Positions 47,833 through 55,567 of a stretch of DNA of 55,567 bases are shown piece after piece. The position numbers were made by a program, and so were the translations under genes. Numbering within the stretch: position 1 is the first letter of the stretch; the number at the start of each line of letters is the position of its first letter. The notes beneath the pieces are model-generated. The model saw only the letters and a program-made list of their open reading frames with translations, was not told where the DNA came from and did no database searches. This DNA comes from Acetivibrio straminisolvens JCM 21531 (GTDB lineage: Bacteria; Bacillota; Clostridia; Acetivibrionales; Acetivibrionaceae): assembly GCF_000521465.1 (NCBI RefSeq), contig NZ_BAVR01000020.1, forward strand, positions 1 through 55,567, given 5' to 3'.

Positions 47833-48560
47833 TTATGAATTTGCTTTGTTCTCTGTTTTTTCCTTTACTTCAAATCCCTGCTCTCCGCTTAGCATAGCCT
47901 CAGCCCTTGCTCTTGCCCTTTCACGAGCAGAATTCATGTCAAGTTTCTTAAGTCTCAGTTCAGTATTAGTATCATTCAGGCTTTCAACTGCATTGGCTCT
48001 TGCAATCTTCTTGTTAACAATTTCCCTTGCACGTTCCATATCTTCGTTGATATTTCCAACCCTGTTGTTTTTGGAAGTGTATTTTGCATTCACCGAGTTG
48101 ATATTTTCCTTGAGCTTGCCATCTTTTCTTGAGTCTTCAGGGTCTTTAATTCATTGAGTTTTGCAGTCATTTCCGCTTCAAACACTTTATAGTTTTCGCG
48201 TATATTTTCGACTTCTCTTAAAGCATTATCGTGAGTCTCCTTGTATGTTTCATATGCGGTCTGATATTCCTCTTCCTGCACGAGAAGCTCCACCAAAAGC
48301 TCCTTGTCTCCCTGTCTTTGAGCTGCTTCAATTCTGGCTCTTATCGCATTAAGATTCTTTTCGGCAGTTTTCATTTCAATTTTTATCATTTCAGCATTTG
48401 TCTGAATTTCAATTATTTGCTGTTCCGCTTCCTTACGGGCCTTGTTTATCTGATTTTTAATGTCTTCGAACAACAAATTCGGATTGCTTTCCTCAAGTCC
48501 TCCGACAAACAATCCAAAAAAGCCTCTAATTAAGCTCCCAAGTCTGCTAAAAAAACCCAT
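47833..48560 (-). pseudogene. pspA: PspA/IM30 (bacterial ESCRT-III) family protein, frame broken once
   Basis: About 242 residues when joined. The N-terminus (FFSRLGSLIRGFFG) forms an amphipathic helix as in PspA/Vipp1. It is followed by a long coiled-coil hairpin (LLFEDIKNQINKARKEAEQQ ... IRARIEAAQRQGDKELLVEL ... MTAKLNELKTLKTQEK) and a C-terminal helix (DMERAREIVNKKIARANAV). One A added in GAAAAGATGG near 48120 gives QEK-DGKLKENINSVNAKYT and fuses both frames. The family binds and reshapes membranes under stress and polymerises like ESCRT-III. GGAGG stands before the ATG. Its direct upstream neighbour is an AAA+ ATPase. Confidence 0.82.
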
Positions 48561-48658
48561 GGCTAATCCTCCTTGTAAATAAAATCGTTCATCTTTTAAT
48601 TTATAATAAATATACTCTGTTGTAAACTGTAAATCAATAAAATTTTATACCAATGTCT

Positions 48659-50281
48659 TTACAAATCCCCGTCAAATTTTGACCTTTCGTCAAGATAATG
48701 CCTGTATCTTTCCGGCAAGAGGTCCTTGTCGTCGCATTCCTTAATTGCCAGCATTGTCATAAACTCTACCTGCTGGGTACTGGGCCTGCATCTTGAAATC
48801 GCTTCATTGAGTATTTCTGCCGTAAGAATACAACCTTCTATATTATCCTCATTTGCAATTTCATAGGCCTTCCTTACCACCGTCTCAATTTCTGCACCGG
48901 TATAATTTTCCGTCTGTGCGGCAAAAGGTGTAAAGTCCTCTATATCTGTTTCAAAGCCATATTTCTTTATCATTATTCTAAATATGTCCGCCCTTTCGTC
49001 CTCCTCCGGAAGAAGTATGGGGATTTTCTTGTCAAACCTTCCGGCTCTTTTTAAAGCAGCATCCAAAAGGTCAGGCCTGTTTGTTGCAGCAATAAAAATA
49101 ACCTTACCCCTATTATTTGTATTACTGGTAAACTGCAAAAATTCACTAAAAATATTTCTGCTTACTCCATTATCTCCGCTTTCGCCCCTTCTGAAAGCCG
49201 TATCTATCTCATCAACAAATACGATTACCGGTTGCTGGGACTGGGCACCTAAGAGGCACTTTTTGAAGTTTTTCTCACTTTCTCCTACATATTGCCCCAG
49301 TATCCTGGACATATCAATCTTTACACAGTTAAATCCGCTTGACTTTGCCAGCGCATTTACAAGTAAAGTCTTACCGGTACCCGACGGTCCACATAAAAGT
49401 ATTCCCATCGGCACGCGTCTTAAGTCACCTTTCTTTATCGGCTCCACAATATTTTTTAGAAGATAGCTCTTGGCCCGTTCCATGCCTCCGATGTCTTCAA
49501 AGCTAATTTCGGGATATATAAACTCCAAGACATCTCCATACTCTTTTTTCAGCACAGAATGCTTCTTGTCCTTTATAAATTCAAAACTTACCGGCACGTC
49601 TTCAGCTTCAGCTTTCAGCTTTATATCCTTTATGGCCTTTTTGCTAAGACCAGACGACAGCTTGGCAAACTCGTCAACGGAAATATCCATTTTTATATTT
49701 TCATCTTTTAAAAGATATTCTATGTATTTTCTGCGTTCCTCTTCATCCGGCAACTCCACAAGAATCGGCTCCACCCTGTAAGACGAATTCAAAATCTCGC
49801 TGCTCACTTCGGCTAGGTTGTTTGCAGTCATAATTATTGTGCTTCCCACTGTGGAGATTTTCGGGTCATTTGACCACTCGCAAAGCCAGATAAGCGCCAT
49901 TCTCTCTTCCAGAGACATGGAACCCGTATCTCCGGCAGGAATTATTTTCTCCGCATGCTCTATGAAAAGAACCATTTTTGTGTTCTTTAGAGCAACATCA
50001 ATGTACGGAAATATTTTTGACGGCAGCACTCTTTTTAGTCCTATGGCCTCATTTGAGGTTATCTTGTTGAATTCTCTTTCCATTCCCGGCTCTAAAAAAC
50101 TAAGACCCCTTGAAATGTCATAGAATGCCACAATCGAAAAACCTCTTTGCTTTATAAACTCCTCATAAATATATCTGTCAATATATCTATAGTTGTCTAC
50201 CATATCGCGAATGTTGAAATACAGAATAAATTCATGAGATATACCTGCTTTATAAATGCTTAAAAATTTGTCAAACCACAT
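48659..50281 (-). CDS. two-tier AAA+ ATPase (degenerate first domain, active second) next to PspA
   Basis: The 540-residue protein has a degenerate AAA domain in its first half. No Walker A is visible, but there is a Walker-B-like MVLFIEHAEKI (103-113), a sensor-like STIIMTANN (147-155) and a helical lid (LSSGLSKKAIKDI). The second half is an active AAA domain: Walker A GPSGTGKT at 298-305, pore loop GQYVGESEKN at 329-338, Walker B VFVDEID at 354-360, sensor 1 FIAATNRPD, Arg finger near RAGRFD (412-417). The layout resembles Ycf46-type ATPases; the pore loop resembles Vps4/katanin (cf. xWMGESEK). The gene ends 98 bases before pspA. Remodelling of PspA filaments is an inference from context. 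Confidence 0.85.
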   Translation of the reverse strand: MWFDKFLSIYKAGISHEFILYFNIRDMVDNYRYIDRYIYEEFIKQRGFSIVAFYDISRGLSFLEPGMEREFNKITSNEAIGLKRVLPSKIFPYIDVALKNTKMVLFIEHAEKIIPAGDTGSMSLEERMALIWLCEWSNDPKISTVGSTIIMTANNLAEVSSEILNSSYRVEPILVELPDEEERRKYIEYLLKDENIKMDISVDEFAKLSSGLSKKAIKDIKLKAEAEDVPVSFEFIKDKKHSVLKKEYGDVLEFIYPEISFEDIGGMERAKSYLLKNIVEPIKKGDLRRVPMGILLCGPSGTGKTLLVNALAKSSGFNCVKIDMSRILGQYVGESEKNFKKCLLGAQSQQPVIVFVDEIDTAFRRGESGDNGVSRNIFSEFLQFTSNTNNRGKVIFIAATNRPDLLDAALKRAGRFDKKIPILLPEEDERADIFRIMIKKYGFETDIEDFTPFAAQTENYTGAEIETVVRKAYEIANEDNIEGCILTAEILNEAISRCRPSTQQVEFMTMLAIKECDDKDLLPERYRHYLDERSKFDGDL

Positions 50282-50415
50282 CTTTAGCTTTTATCCTCCT
50301 ACAAGATAGTGCCTTGCAATTTATACAGTTAATTATACGATATTTTTTTGAAAAGTTCACTATCCGATAATAAAAAATTTGGAATATATTTAGAATCTTG
50401 GAGTACACCAGACTA

Positions 50416-50906
50416 TTAATATTCTCCGGTTGTATTATCCTCTTCTATTGCAATATTGATTTTAAGCCTTCCGCAAGAAGTAGTACAGTCCATAGATACA
50501 GGTTCCACCTTCGGAACAGTGATAAGAGCATCCTTACCTTCCAGGACTATAGGCGGTGCTGCCTTTATCTCTGCCAAGTACAAATTGTTCAGTTCATCTA
50601 TGGCGTTGCCGGCAATAATTTTGCTTAGTGTCTGAACAGATTCCAATACCATATATTCGTTTTCAGAATCAAAATCCGCTCCATTCATTTTTTTGCCACT
50701 GCGAAAATCAGTTCCTTTTCCATATCAATCAAAAATCTTCCCTTCACCTTGCCGAAAAAATTAATGATAGAGGCAACACCAAGGGATCTAATATCATCAT
50801 TTTGCGTGTAAAAGGACCTTTCTATACATATTTCAATATCAGCGTTCTTTCTGAAAGTATTCTTCACACTTTCTATAAACGGAACATATAAATGATCACT
50901 TGCCAT
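50416..50906 (-). pseudogene. CheX-like protein, frame broken once
   Basis: The two frames overlap by four bases. Adding one A to the A7 run at about 50688-50694 joins them (IFAVAKKMNGADFDSENEY) into a 163-residue protein. The fold pattern is that of CheX: YVPFIESVKNTFRKNADIEI, a beta stretch with VKGRFLIDMEKELIFAVAKK, helix LSKIIAGNAIDELN, and a C-terminal beta pair (DALITVPKVEP ... GRLKINIAIEE). The IAGNA signature is kept, but the preceding E-x2-N of CheX phosphatases appears replaced (TLSK), so phosphatase activity is doubtful. It is the first gene of the AAA-PspA set, 134 bases upstream of the ATPase. Confidence 0.7.
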
Positions 50907-51190
50907 TACTGCCCTCCTTTTACTTTGCTCGCCATCTTTTGCAACAGTCCCTGAAAGGTATATTTTCGCTATTATTTTTTAAAATTTTCTATGTATTTTT
51001 CATCTATCTTATATGATACCATAATATAAACTGTTTGATAAACATTTAGAGATTCATTCCACTGTTATAACACTTTAAGTTCAAAAAACTTTAATAAATA
51101 ATTTCTTCTTTTTTTGAAATGCTATAAAGTATACACAAAGAACTTTATCGCTATATTCACTACAATTTCAATCCGTTTAAGGAGGTATTT

Positions 51191-51397
51191 ATGGAAACAG
51201 CAACTTTTAATGTTCCGTCAATTTCATGCAGTGCCTGCTCAAGCAAAATTGAGGAAAACGTAAGAGAACTAAAGGGTATAACAAATGTTTATTCCGACCT
51301 GAAAAGCCAGCAGATAAAAGTCGAATACAATCCCTCGGACATAAGTCCTCAGGAAATAAAGAAGCACATTGCCCAAATGGGTTACGAAATAATTTAA
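51191..51397 (+). CDS. copZ: heavy-metal-associated (copper chaperone) protein
   Basis: The 68-residue protein is a single HMA domain with the metal-binding CxxC in SISCSACSSKIE, then the usual second strand (ITNVYSDLKSQQIKVEYNP) and EIKKHIAQMGYEII. It should bind Cu(I) and hand it to a P-type ATPase, none of which is in the window. AAGGAGG stands before the ATG. It is convergent with the GntR gene (eight bases between stops), and its upstream gap of about 280 bases holds no other gene. Specificity for copper is a family inference. Confidence 0.85.
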   Translation: METATFNVPSISCSACSSKIEENVRELKGITNVYSDLKSQQIKVEYNPSDISPQEIKKHIAQMGYEII

Positions 51398-51405
51398 GGT
51401 GGAGG

Positions 51406-52097
51406 TTATACTCCTCCACCTCCCTTCATGTTCTTTATTGCTTTTATTATTGCCGTCTCCTGATGGTTTATATGCTTTTGTGCATACTCCTGGGCCGCTA
51501 TTTTGTCACGGGTTGAAATGGCCTCCAGAATATATTGGTGCTCCTTAATAAGCTCCTTAGGATTGCTGTAATCCTTAAGGTATATTACCCTAAAACGCTG
51601 GATCTGTTCCCTCAAATTGTTTGCAATCTGAATAAGCCTTTCGTTCCGCGATGCCCGGTATATCAATTCATGAAACTCCACGTCTTTTTTTATCGATCCC
51701 TGCAAATTGTCTTTATTGGCATAGGCTAAAAACTGAGATTGTATATGCTCCAATTCCTTTATCTCTTCGTCGGTTATCCTTTCAGCGGCAAGAGCCGTTG
51801 CCAAACCGTCAAGGGTTGCCCTGACCTCCAAAACATCCATAATATCTTTTGCTGAAAGCTCAGCCACATGCGCTCCTTTTCGAGGAAGCATCTCCACCAG
51901 CCCTTCGAGCTCAAGCTTTCTTATTGCTTCTCTTACAGGGGTACGGCTAACCCCCATCTTTTCTGCCAGTTTGACTTCCATAAGTCTCTCTCCCGGCTTT
52001 AACTCACCTGCAATAATAGCTTCTCTAAGTGTATCAAAATTACCTCTCTTAAGGGCTTATAATCATTCAAATTTACCTTCGAAAGCTTTCCGGCCAT
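51406..52097 (-). pseudogene. GntR/FadR-family transcription regulator, frame broken once
   Basis: The full protein of about 230 residues starts at ATG 52095-52097 (MAGKLSKVNLNDYKPLREV) with GAGGAG upstream. One T added near 52048 restores REVIFDTLREAIIAGELKPG. The winged helix follows (KLAEKMGVSRTPVREAIRKL, EGLVEMLPRKGAHV), and then an FCD ligand-binding domain (DVLEVRATLDGLATALAA, DVEFHELIYRASRNERLI, HQYILEAISTRD) with the His residues that bind metal in the family. It would repress or activate genes in response to a small acid. It lies just after ispE, an order I associate with clostridia. Confidence 0.85.
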
Positions 52098-52168
52098 CAA
52101 ATTCTCTCCTCACTTAGTGGTTATTACATAACTAGATATTTTTTCCCAACAATATTTTACTGAAAATT

Positions 52169-53020
52169 TTATATTGTTTGTGTCATAAAACATTCCCACT
52201 CGCCGTCTTTAAGGCTTTCATAAGCAAGACAAGCCTTTTTGCCGTTTTCAAATATACCGAATACGGAAGGACCGCTTCCGCTCATCATGCTTCCCAAAGC
52301 TCCAAGCCTCAACAGCTCATTTTTAATATCGTTTATTACTTCGTATTTTTCTATTGTAACTGTTTCCAGCACATTTCCCATATTTTGCGCCAAACAGCCA
52401 ATATCTTTCTCTGAAATTGCCTTTATTAAAAGATCGGTATCCGGTCTTGAGGATATTTTATCCAGCTTTAAATTGTTGTATACCCACGCCGTCGATACAC
52501 CTACTTTAGGCTTTACCAAAACAATATCCACTCCTTGGAAAGAAGGGATTTTTGTAAGTTTCTCCCCAATTCCCTCGGAGAGCATGGTCCCTCCCTTAAT
52601 GCAGAAAGGTACATCCGCACCTACCTGCTTTCCGATGTTCATAAGTTCGGCTTCATTAAGATTTAGACTAAAAAGTTCATTCATTCCTTTAATCACTGCC
52701 GCCGCGTCGGCACTTCCTCCCGCAAGACCTGCCGCTACAGGAATTCTCTTATAGATTTTAATGCCAACACCGCTTTCAATTTTGTACCTTTCCATCATGA
52801 GGTTTGCCGCTTTATAGGCAATATTGTCTTTTCCTCCCGGTACCCACGGTTTGTCACATTCCACTTCAATTCCTGTATCCCTTGTTTCAACTACAACCTC
52901 GTCATGCAAATCTATAGACTGCATAATCATTCTGACATCGTGATAACCATCCTGTCTCTTTCTTATTACATCAAGGGATAAATTAATTTTTGCATGGGCA
53001 TTTAAACTAATCGATTTCAT
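52169..53020 (-). CDS. ispE: 4-diphosphocytidyl-2-C-methyl-D-erythritol kinase
   Basis: The 283-residue GHMP kinase shows NAHAKINLSLDVIRKRQDGYH at the start, the ATP-binding loop PVAAGLAGGSADAAAVI, and the third motif LGSMMSGSGPSVFGIF. It phosphorylates CDP-methylerythritol in the MEP route to isoprenoids. The hydrophobic core and length are normal. It stands alone upstream of the GntR gene. The 5' leader holds a short hairpin (AACCCAA / TTGGGTT near 53075-53095) without clear role. Confidence 0.94.
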   Translation of the reverse strand: MKSISLNAHAKINLSLDVIRKRQDGYHDVRMIMQSIDLHDEVVVETRDTGIEVECDKPWVPGGKDNIAYKAANLMMERYKIESGVGIKIYKRIPVAAGLAGGSADAAAVIKGMNELFSLNLNEAELMNIGKQVGADVPFCIKGGTMLSEGIGEKLTKIPSFQGVDIVLVKPKVGVSTAWVYNNLKLDKISSRPDTDLLIKAISEKDIGCLAQNMGNVLETVTIEKYEVINDIKNELLRLGALGSMMSGSGPSVFGIFENGKKACLAYESLKDGEWECFMTQTI

Positions 53021-53207
53021 TTTCCACCTGATTTCGAATTTTTATATACAAACTTCCAAACCCAGTTATAAACCCAAAGACTTATTGGGTTTTGTATATT
53101 TTTATATTATATACAATATACATTCCTTTTTCAATAAAATCTCTAAACCTGCTTCCAACACATTTACAAAAACCAAAATCAACACTATATAAAATTCACG
53201 CAAAAAA

Positions 53208-53230
53208 GTCCGAAATCTTTGATTTCGGAC
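53208..53230. terminator. terminator hairpin linked to repeat copy E
   Basis: GTCCGAAATC pairs with GATTTCGGAC around TTT. On the minus strand it is followed by TTTTTTG, so it can end the SPOCS-LysM transcript. On the plus strand it runs via CTTTATTT into repeat copy E. Confidence 0.75.
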
Positions 53231-53238
53231 CTTTATTT

Positions 53239-53299
53239 AGCCTCTTGGAATGAAATGAAAGAGGCGAAAGTGAAGGAATTCGATGTTCTGAGATTTTCT
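53239..53299 (+). repeat. terminator-linked two-hairpin repeat, copy E (diverged)
   Basis: AGCCTCTTGGAATGAAATGA then AAGAGGCG, AAAGTGAAGGAATTCGATGT and TCTGAG. In stem II one G-C pair has become A-T by a double change. It lies just after the minus-strand SPOCS-LysM stop but in the opposite orientation, unlike the other four copies. Confidence 0.88.
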
Positions 53300-53316
53300 A
53301 TTGCAAAGTTAATAGA

Positions 53317-54885
53317 TTAGCCTATTTTTCTCGGTACAATTATTTGCTGTCCTACCCCAATGGCATCATCCCTGTTAAGCTCATTTACCCTCAAGATATC
53401 ATCTACAGTTGTACGATATTTTTTTGCTATCTTCCAAAGATTATCACCGGGCTGTGAGAAGTATATGGTTATGCTGGGATACTTCTCATTATCTCTGTCT
53501 TCAATAGGAGTTTCGTTTACATTTGTTATAAGGGATATATCCGTCTGTTCCACCAATCGGACATTAATATCCACTACAACCCTTACTTCAACTTCATTTG
53601 CCGAAATCACGCTGTAGCTGCAGTGTTCAACTCCCAAATCAACATCACAGGCCATTCCCGGTTTTGAACCATCAACTTCAATTCTCTGGCTGAAAGGTAT
53701 TTCATGATTATAGGCAAACACCGGTTGTTCTGTATTATTAGCCACATACAGAATACTGTTTTTGACAGCTCCTTCAACATTGACATATCCATCCCCGGTA
53801 TTACATTCAAACAAACTTGGTTTGCACAAAATATTGAATACCTCTGATATATCGGGACTATTGCCGTCAAACTCCACTATCTCTTTTAATGTTATTTGGC
53901 TTCTATTTTTTGACACAACTCTATTGATTTTAAATGCCTGCTTCTCATGATTGATATTCGACTTTAAGCCGTATGCATCGGATACAATTTCAACATTTCT
54001 CTTGTCTGTTGCTTCAGCCGCAAGGCCTACGGTTACCTCTGCCTTCAGAATTCTCAATTCACCGTCGGTGTCTTCATGGGGAGTAAACGATGCACTCCTT
54101 ATCCTATAATCCACTTCACATTCAGAGTTTTCACTAATACCGGGGAGGTCTATAAACTGTGTAAAGGATATTTCATGTTCCATAAACTGAATACTTCTTT
54201 CCTCATTATCTCCTATGTATAAAGTAAGTATGTTTATATCGCCTTTGGCAATAATCTTGTCATCTGAAATTCTGTAATCTTTGCCCACAATTTTTACATC
54301 GTTTCTCAGTATTTCCTTTATAGCCGGTTTTCCCGCAGGTACTTCAAGCATTTCTTCTGAAGTACAATTGACAGTATTTTCTCCAAGGTAGTAGTATATA
54401 TCTACGTTATCTTTTAAAACCTGTATATCTTCTATACCCCTTAAATCACTTACAAACTCCTGCTCAACGTCATTTATCGCCTTTGCATTAATTTTAAGAA
54501 TGGTTTTGACGTTGATTTTTCTTCCGTTTAGTATCTCATAATCAATATGCTCTATGTCGTATTTTACTTTTGTTTTCATTCCTGCCCGGGCATTTGCTAC
54601 ATCAACGGTATACGAAAAATCACTGGAAGTATTTATACTTTTTACAGACTGTTCCGGGTCATCGGAAACATATAGTATCTTGTAGAAGATATTGCCATCT
54701 ACATGTATTCTATCTTGTGAAGCTTCAGAATCTCCTTCCCTTACCTCAGCATCAAGAAGAAGAATTCTTGCAACGTCCGGGTTAACGTCAGGTACAATTA
54801 TATCATGTTCAACAATTGTCTGTGCGAAATCTTCACCAACAGAGTAATTCACATTTGTGGATTCTCTAACAAGTTCAAGGGACAT
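53317..54885 (-). CDS. SPOCS-domain (DUF3794) protein with C-terminal LysM
   Basis: The 522-residue protein has repeated DUF3794/SPOCS modules (HDIIVPDVNPDVARILLLDA near the start, later VKIVGKDYRISDDKIIAKGD and YVNVEGAVKNSILYVANNTE) and a LysM domain at about residues 473-518 (FSQPGDNLWKIAKKYRTTVD, GVGQQIIVP). The domain pair is typical of spore-coat and cortex-associated proteins in clostridia (SpoVID-like). LysM binds N-acetylglucosamine-containing glycan. AAGGAGG stands before the ATG. It lies between veg and ispE. Probable mother-cell expression; no sporulation promoter is called. Confidence 0.9.
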   Translation of the reverse strand: MSLELVRESTNVNYSVGEDFAQTIVEHDIIVPDVNPDVARILLLDAEVREGDSEASQDRIHVDGNIFYKILYVSDDPEQSVKSINTSSDFSYTVDVANARAGMKTKVKYDIEHIDYEILNGRKINVKTILKINAKAINDVEQEFVSDLRGIEDIQVLKDNVDIYYYLGENTVNCTSEEMLEVPAGKPAIKEILRNDVKIVGKDYRISDDKIIAKGDINILTLYIGDNEERSIQFMEHEISFTQFIDLPGISENSECEVDYRIRSASFTPHEDTDGELRILKAEVTVGLAAEATDKRNVEIVSDAYGLKSNINHEKQAFKINRVVSKNRSQITLKEIVEFDGNSPDISEVFNILCKPSLFECNTGDGYVNVEGAVKNSILYVANNTEQPVFAYNHEIPFSQRIEVDGSKPGMACDVDLGVEHCSYSVISANEVEVRVVVDINVRLVEQTDISLITNVNETPIEDRDNEKYPSITIYFSQPGDNLWKIAKKYRTTVDDILRVNELNRDDAIGVGQQIIVPRKIG

Positions 54886-55070
54886 TCTCCATCCTCCTTA
54901 AATATTATTCCGTAACGATTTGTATCACTAAATCACCGAGGGTAATCAGGATTACACCAAAATAAATACCTGCCTACTAAATATATATTGACAAGGCTTT
55001 TAAAATATTCCCTTGAACACAATAAATGATAAAATCTTTTTATGCTTCGAATTGAATAAACCTTGCATTT

Positions 55071-55123
55071 AAAAAAAGCATAAAAGAACCGGATTCTGTA
55101 ATCCGGTTCTTTTATGCTTTTTA
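55071..55123. terminator. long bidirectional terminator after veg
   Basis: A 23-bp perfect stem (AAAAAGCATAAAAGAACC... / ...GGTTCTTTTATGCTTTTT) around CTGT, with A and T tracts at the two ends, so it can end transcription in both directions. Confidence 0.9.
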
Positions 55124-55178
55124 AGTAATATAAATTTAATCCTCTATACATTATAACACCTTAAACTGATTGTCAAAC

Positions 55179-55443
55179 TTAACTGACCTGTATTTTTCTG
55201 TTATCCTCACAAACAACTATCTCCACAGCTTTTGTAAGAATGTCAGTATAACTGTAAGATACTCTCCTTATTGCTTCATAATCATTTTCAAATTTAACTA
55301 CGAAGATGCTAGGATAGGTGTTTTCAACTATTCCTTCTCTAATAAATGCCTTTTTTCTCCCTTATTAGCTTTGAGCTGAATCTTCTGCCAACACAGGTCT
55401 CTATATCTCTCTTTATTTGGAGCAGGCTGCTTTTCTCCATCAT
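55179..55443 (-). pseudogene. veg: Veg protein, frame broken twice
   Basis: The start is the ATG at 55441-55443 with GAGGTG upstream; MMEKSSLLQIKRDIETCVGR matches Veg. Two single-base losses follow. Near 55377, AGCTC should give FSLKANKG. Near 55358, the A6 run should give GEKKAFIREGIVENTYPSIF. The rest (RRVSYSYTDILTKAVEIVV) is in a clean frame to TAA 55179-55181. The corrected protein has about 88 residues with the family's VSYSYTDxLT motif. Veg is a small, highly expressed protein linked to biofilm gene control in Bacillus. A perfect sigma-A promoter stands upstream. Confidence 0.85.
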
Positions 55444-55471
55444 TGAATCACCTCATCTTCTGTTTGCCCTC

Positions 55472-55500
55472 ATTATATCATATCAAGCTCAGCTTGTCAA
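55472..55500 (-). promoter_or_regulatory. veg: consensus sigma-A promoter of veg
   Basis: The minus strand reads TTGACA, exactly 17 bases, TATAAT, 28 bases upstream of the veg ATG. Both hexamers are perfect. Confidence 0.92.
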
Positions 55501-55567
55501 AGAAAAATATATATTATAACAAGGACAAAATATTCATGTCAAGCTTTTTTTAAAGGTGATTTCTTAC

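Overview
The window looks like chromosome from a low-GC, spore-forming, anaerobic clostridium. The gene content and order fit the Acetivibrio (Clostridium) thermocellus group best. That assignment is an inference from an Rnf complex, SLH-anchored surface protein, SleB/YpeB, Veg, a SPOCS-LysM protein and many AT-rich intergenic stretches. No prophage, integrase, insertion sequence or CRISPR array was found.

Layout. 1-1.1 kb: a decayed SNF2-helicase 3' end and a broken small membrane/zinc-ribbon gene. 1.1-13.5 kb (minus): one giant secreted surface protein gene of about 4,100 codons (PPC-like, FN3, PKD, carboxypeptidase-regulatory, CARDB, Pro/Thr linker, SLH), read here in several frames. 13.6-16.7 kb: small orphan genes, a methyltransferase and aroK. 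17-22 kb (minus): the Rnf complex, rnfCDGEAB. 22.7-27.6 kb: ytvI, prmC, yqhQ, motB, motA. 28-32.7 kb (plus): three exported or membrane-anchored proteins. 32.9-35.4 kb: tRNA-Arg and a DnaD/DnaC helicase-loader pair. 35.4-38.9 kb (minus): CPBP protease and the germination pair sleB-ypeB. 39-41 kb: a lipid/MurG-type glycosyltransferase facing an NlpC/P60 hydrolase. 41.3-51 kb (minus): YhaN and YhaO nuclease partners, a FapA/DUF342 protein, then an XpaC-like protein, PspA, a two-tier AAA+ ATPase and a CheX-like protein. 51-55.5 kb: copper chaperone, GntR regulator, ispE, SPOCS-LysM protein, veg.

Three things stand out. First, PspA (bacterial ESCRT-III fold) sits directly downstream of an AAA+ ATPase whose pore loop resembles Vps4/katanin, with CheX-like and XpaC-like partners: a candidate membrane-remodelling module. 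Second, a roughly 60-nt two-hairpin element occurs five times, each time fused to the T-tract of an unrelated intrinsic terminator, with loop conservation and compensatory changes. Third, about twenty reading frames, including housekeeping genes (prmC, veg, pspA, cheX-like, gntR), are broken by single-base indels, mostly one base missing from an A, G or T run. This most likely reflects assembly or base-calling error and should be weighed before reading any of these genes as truly dead or truly fused (including the apparent RnfG-RnfE fusion).
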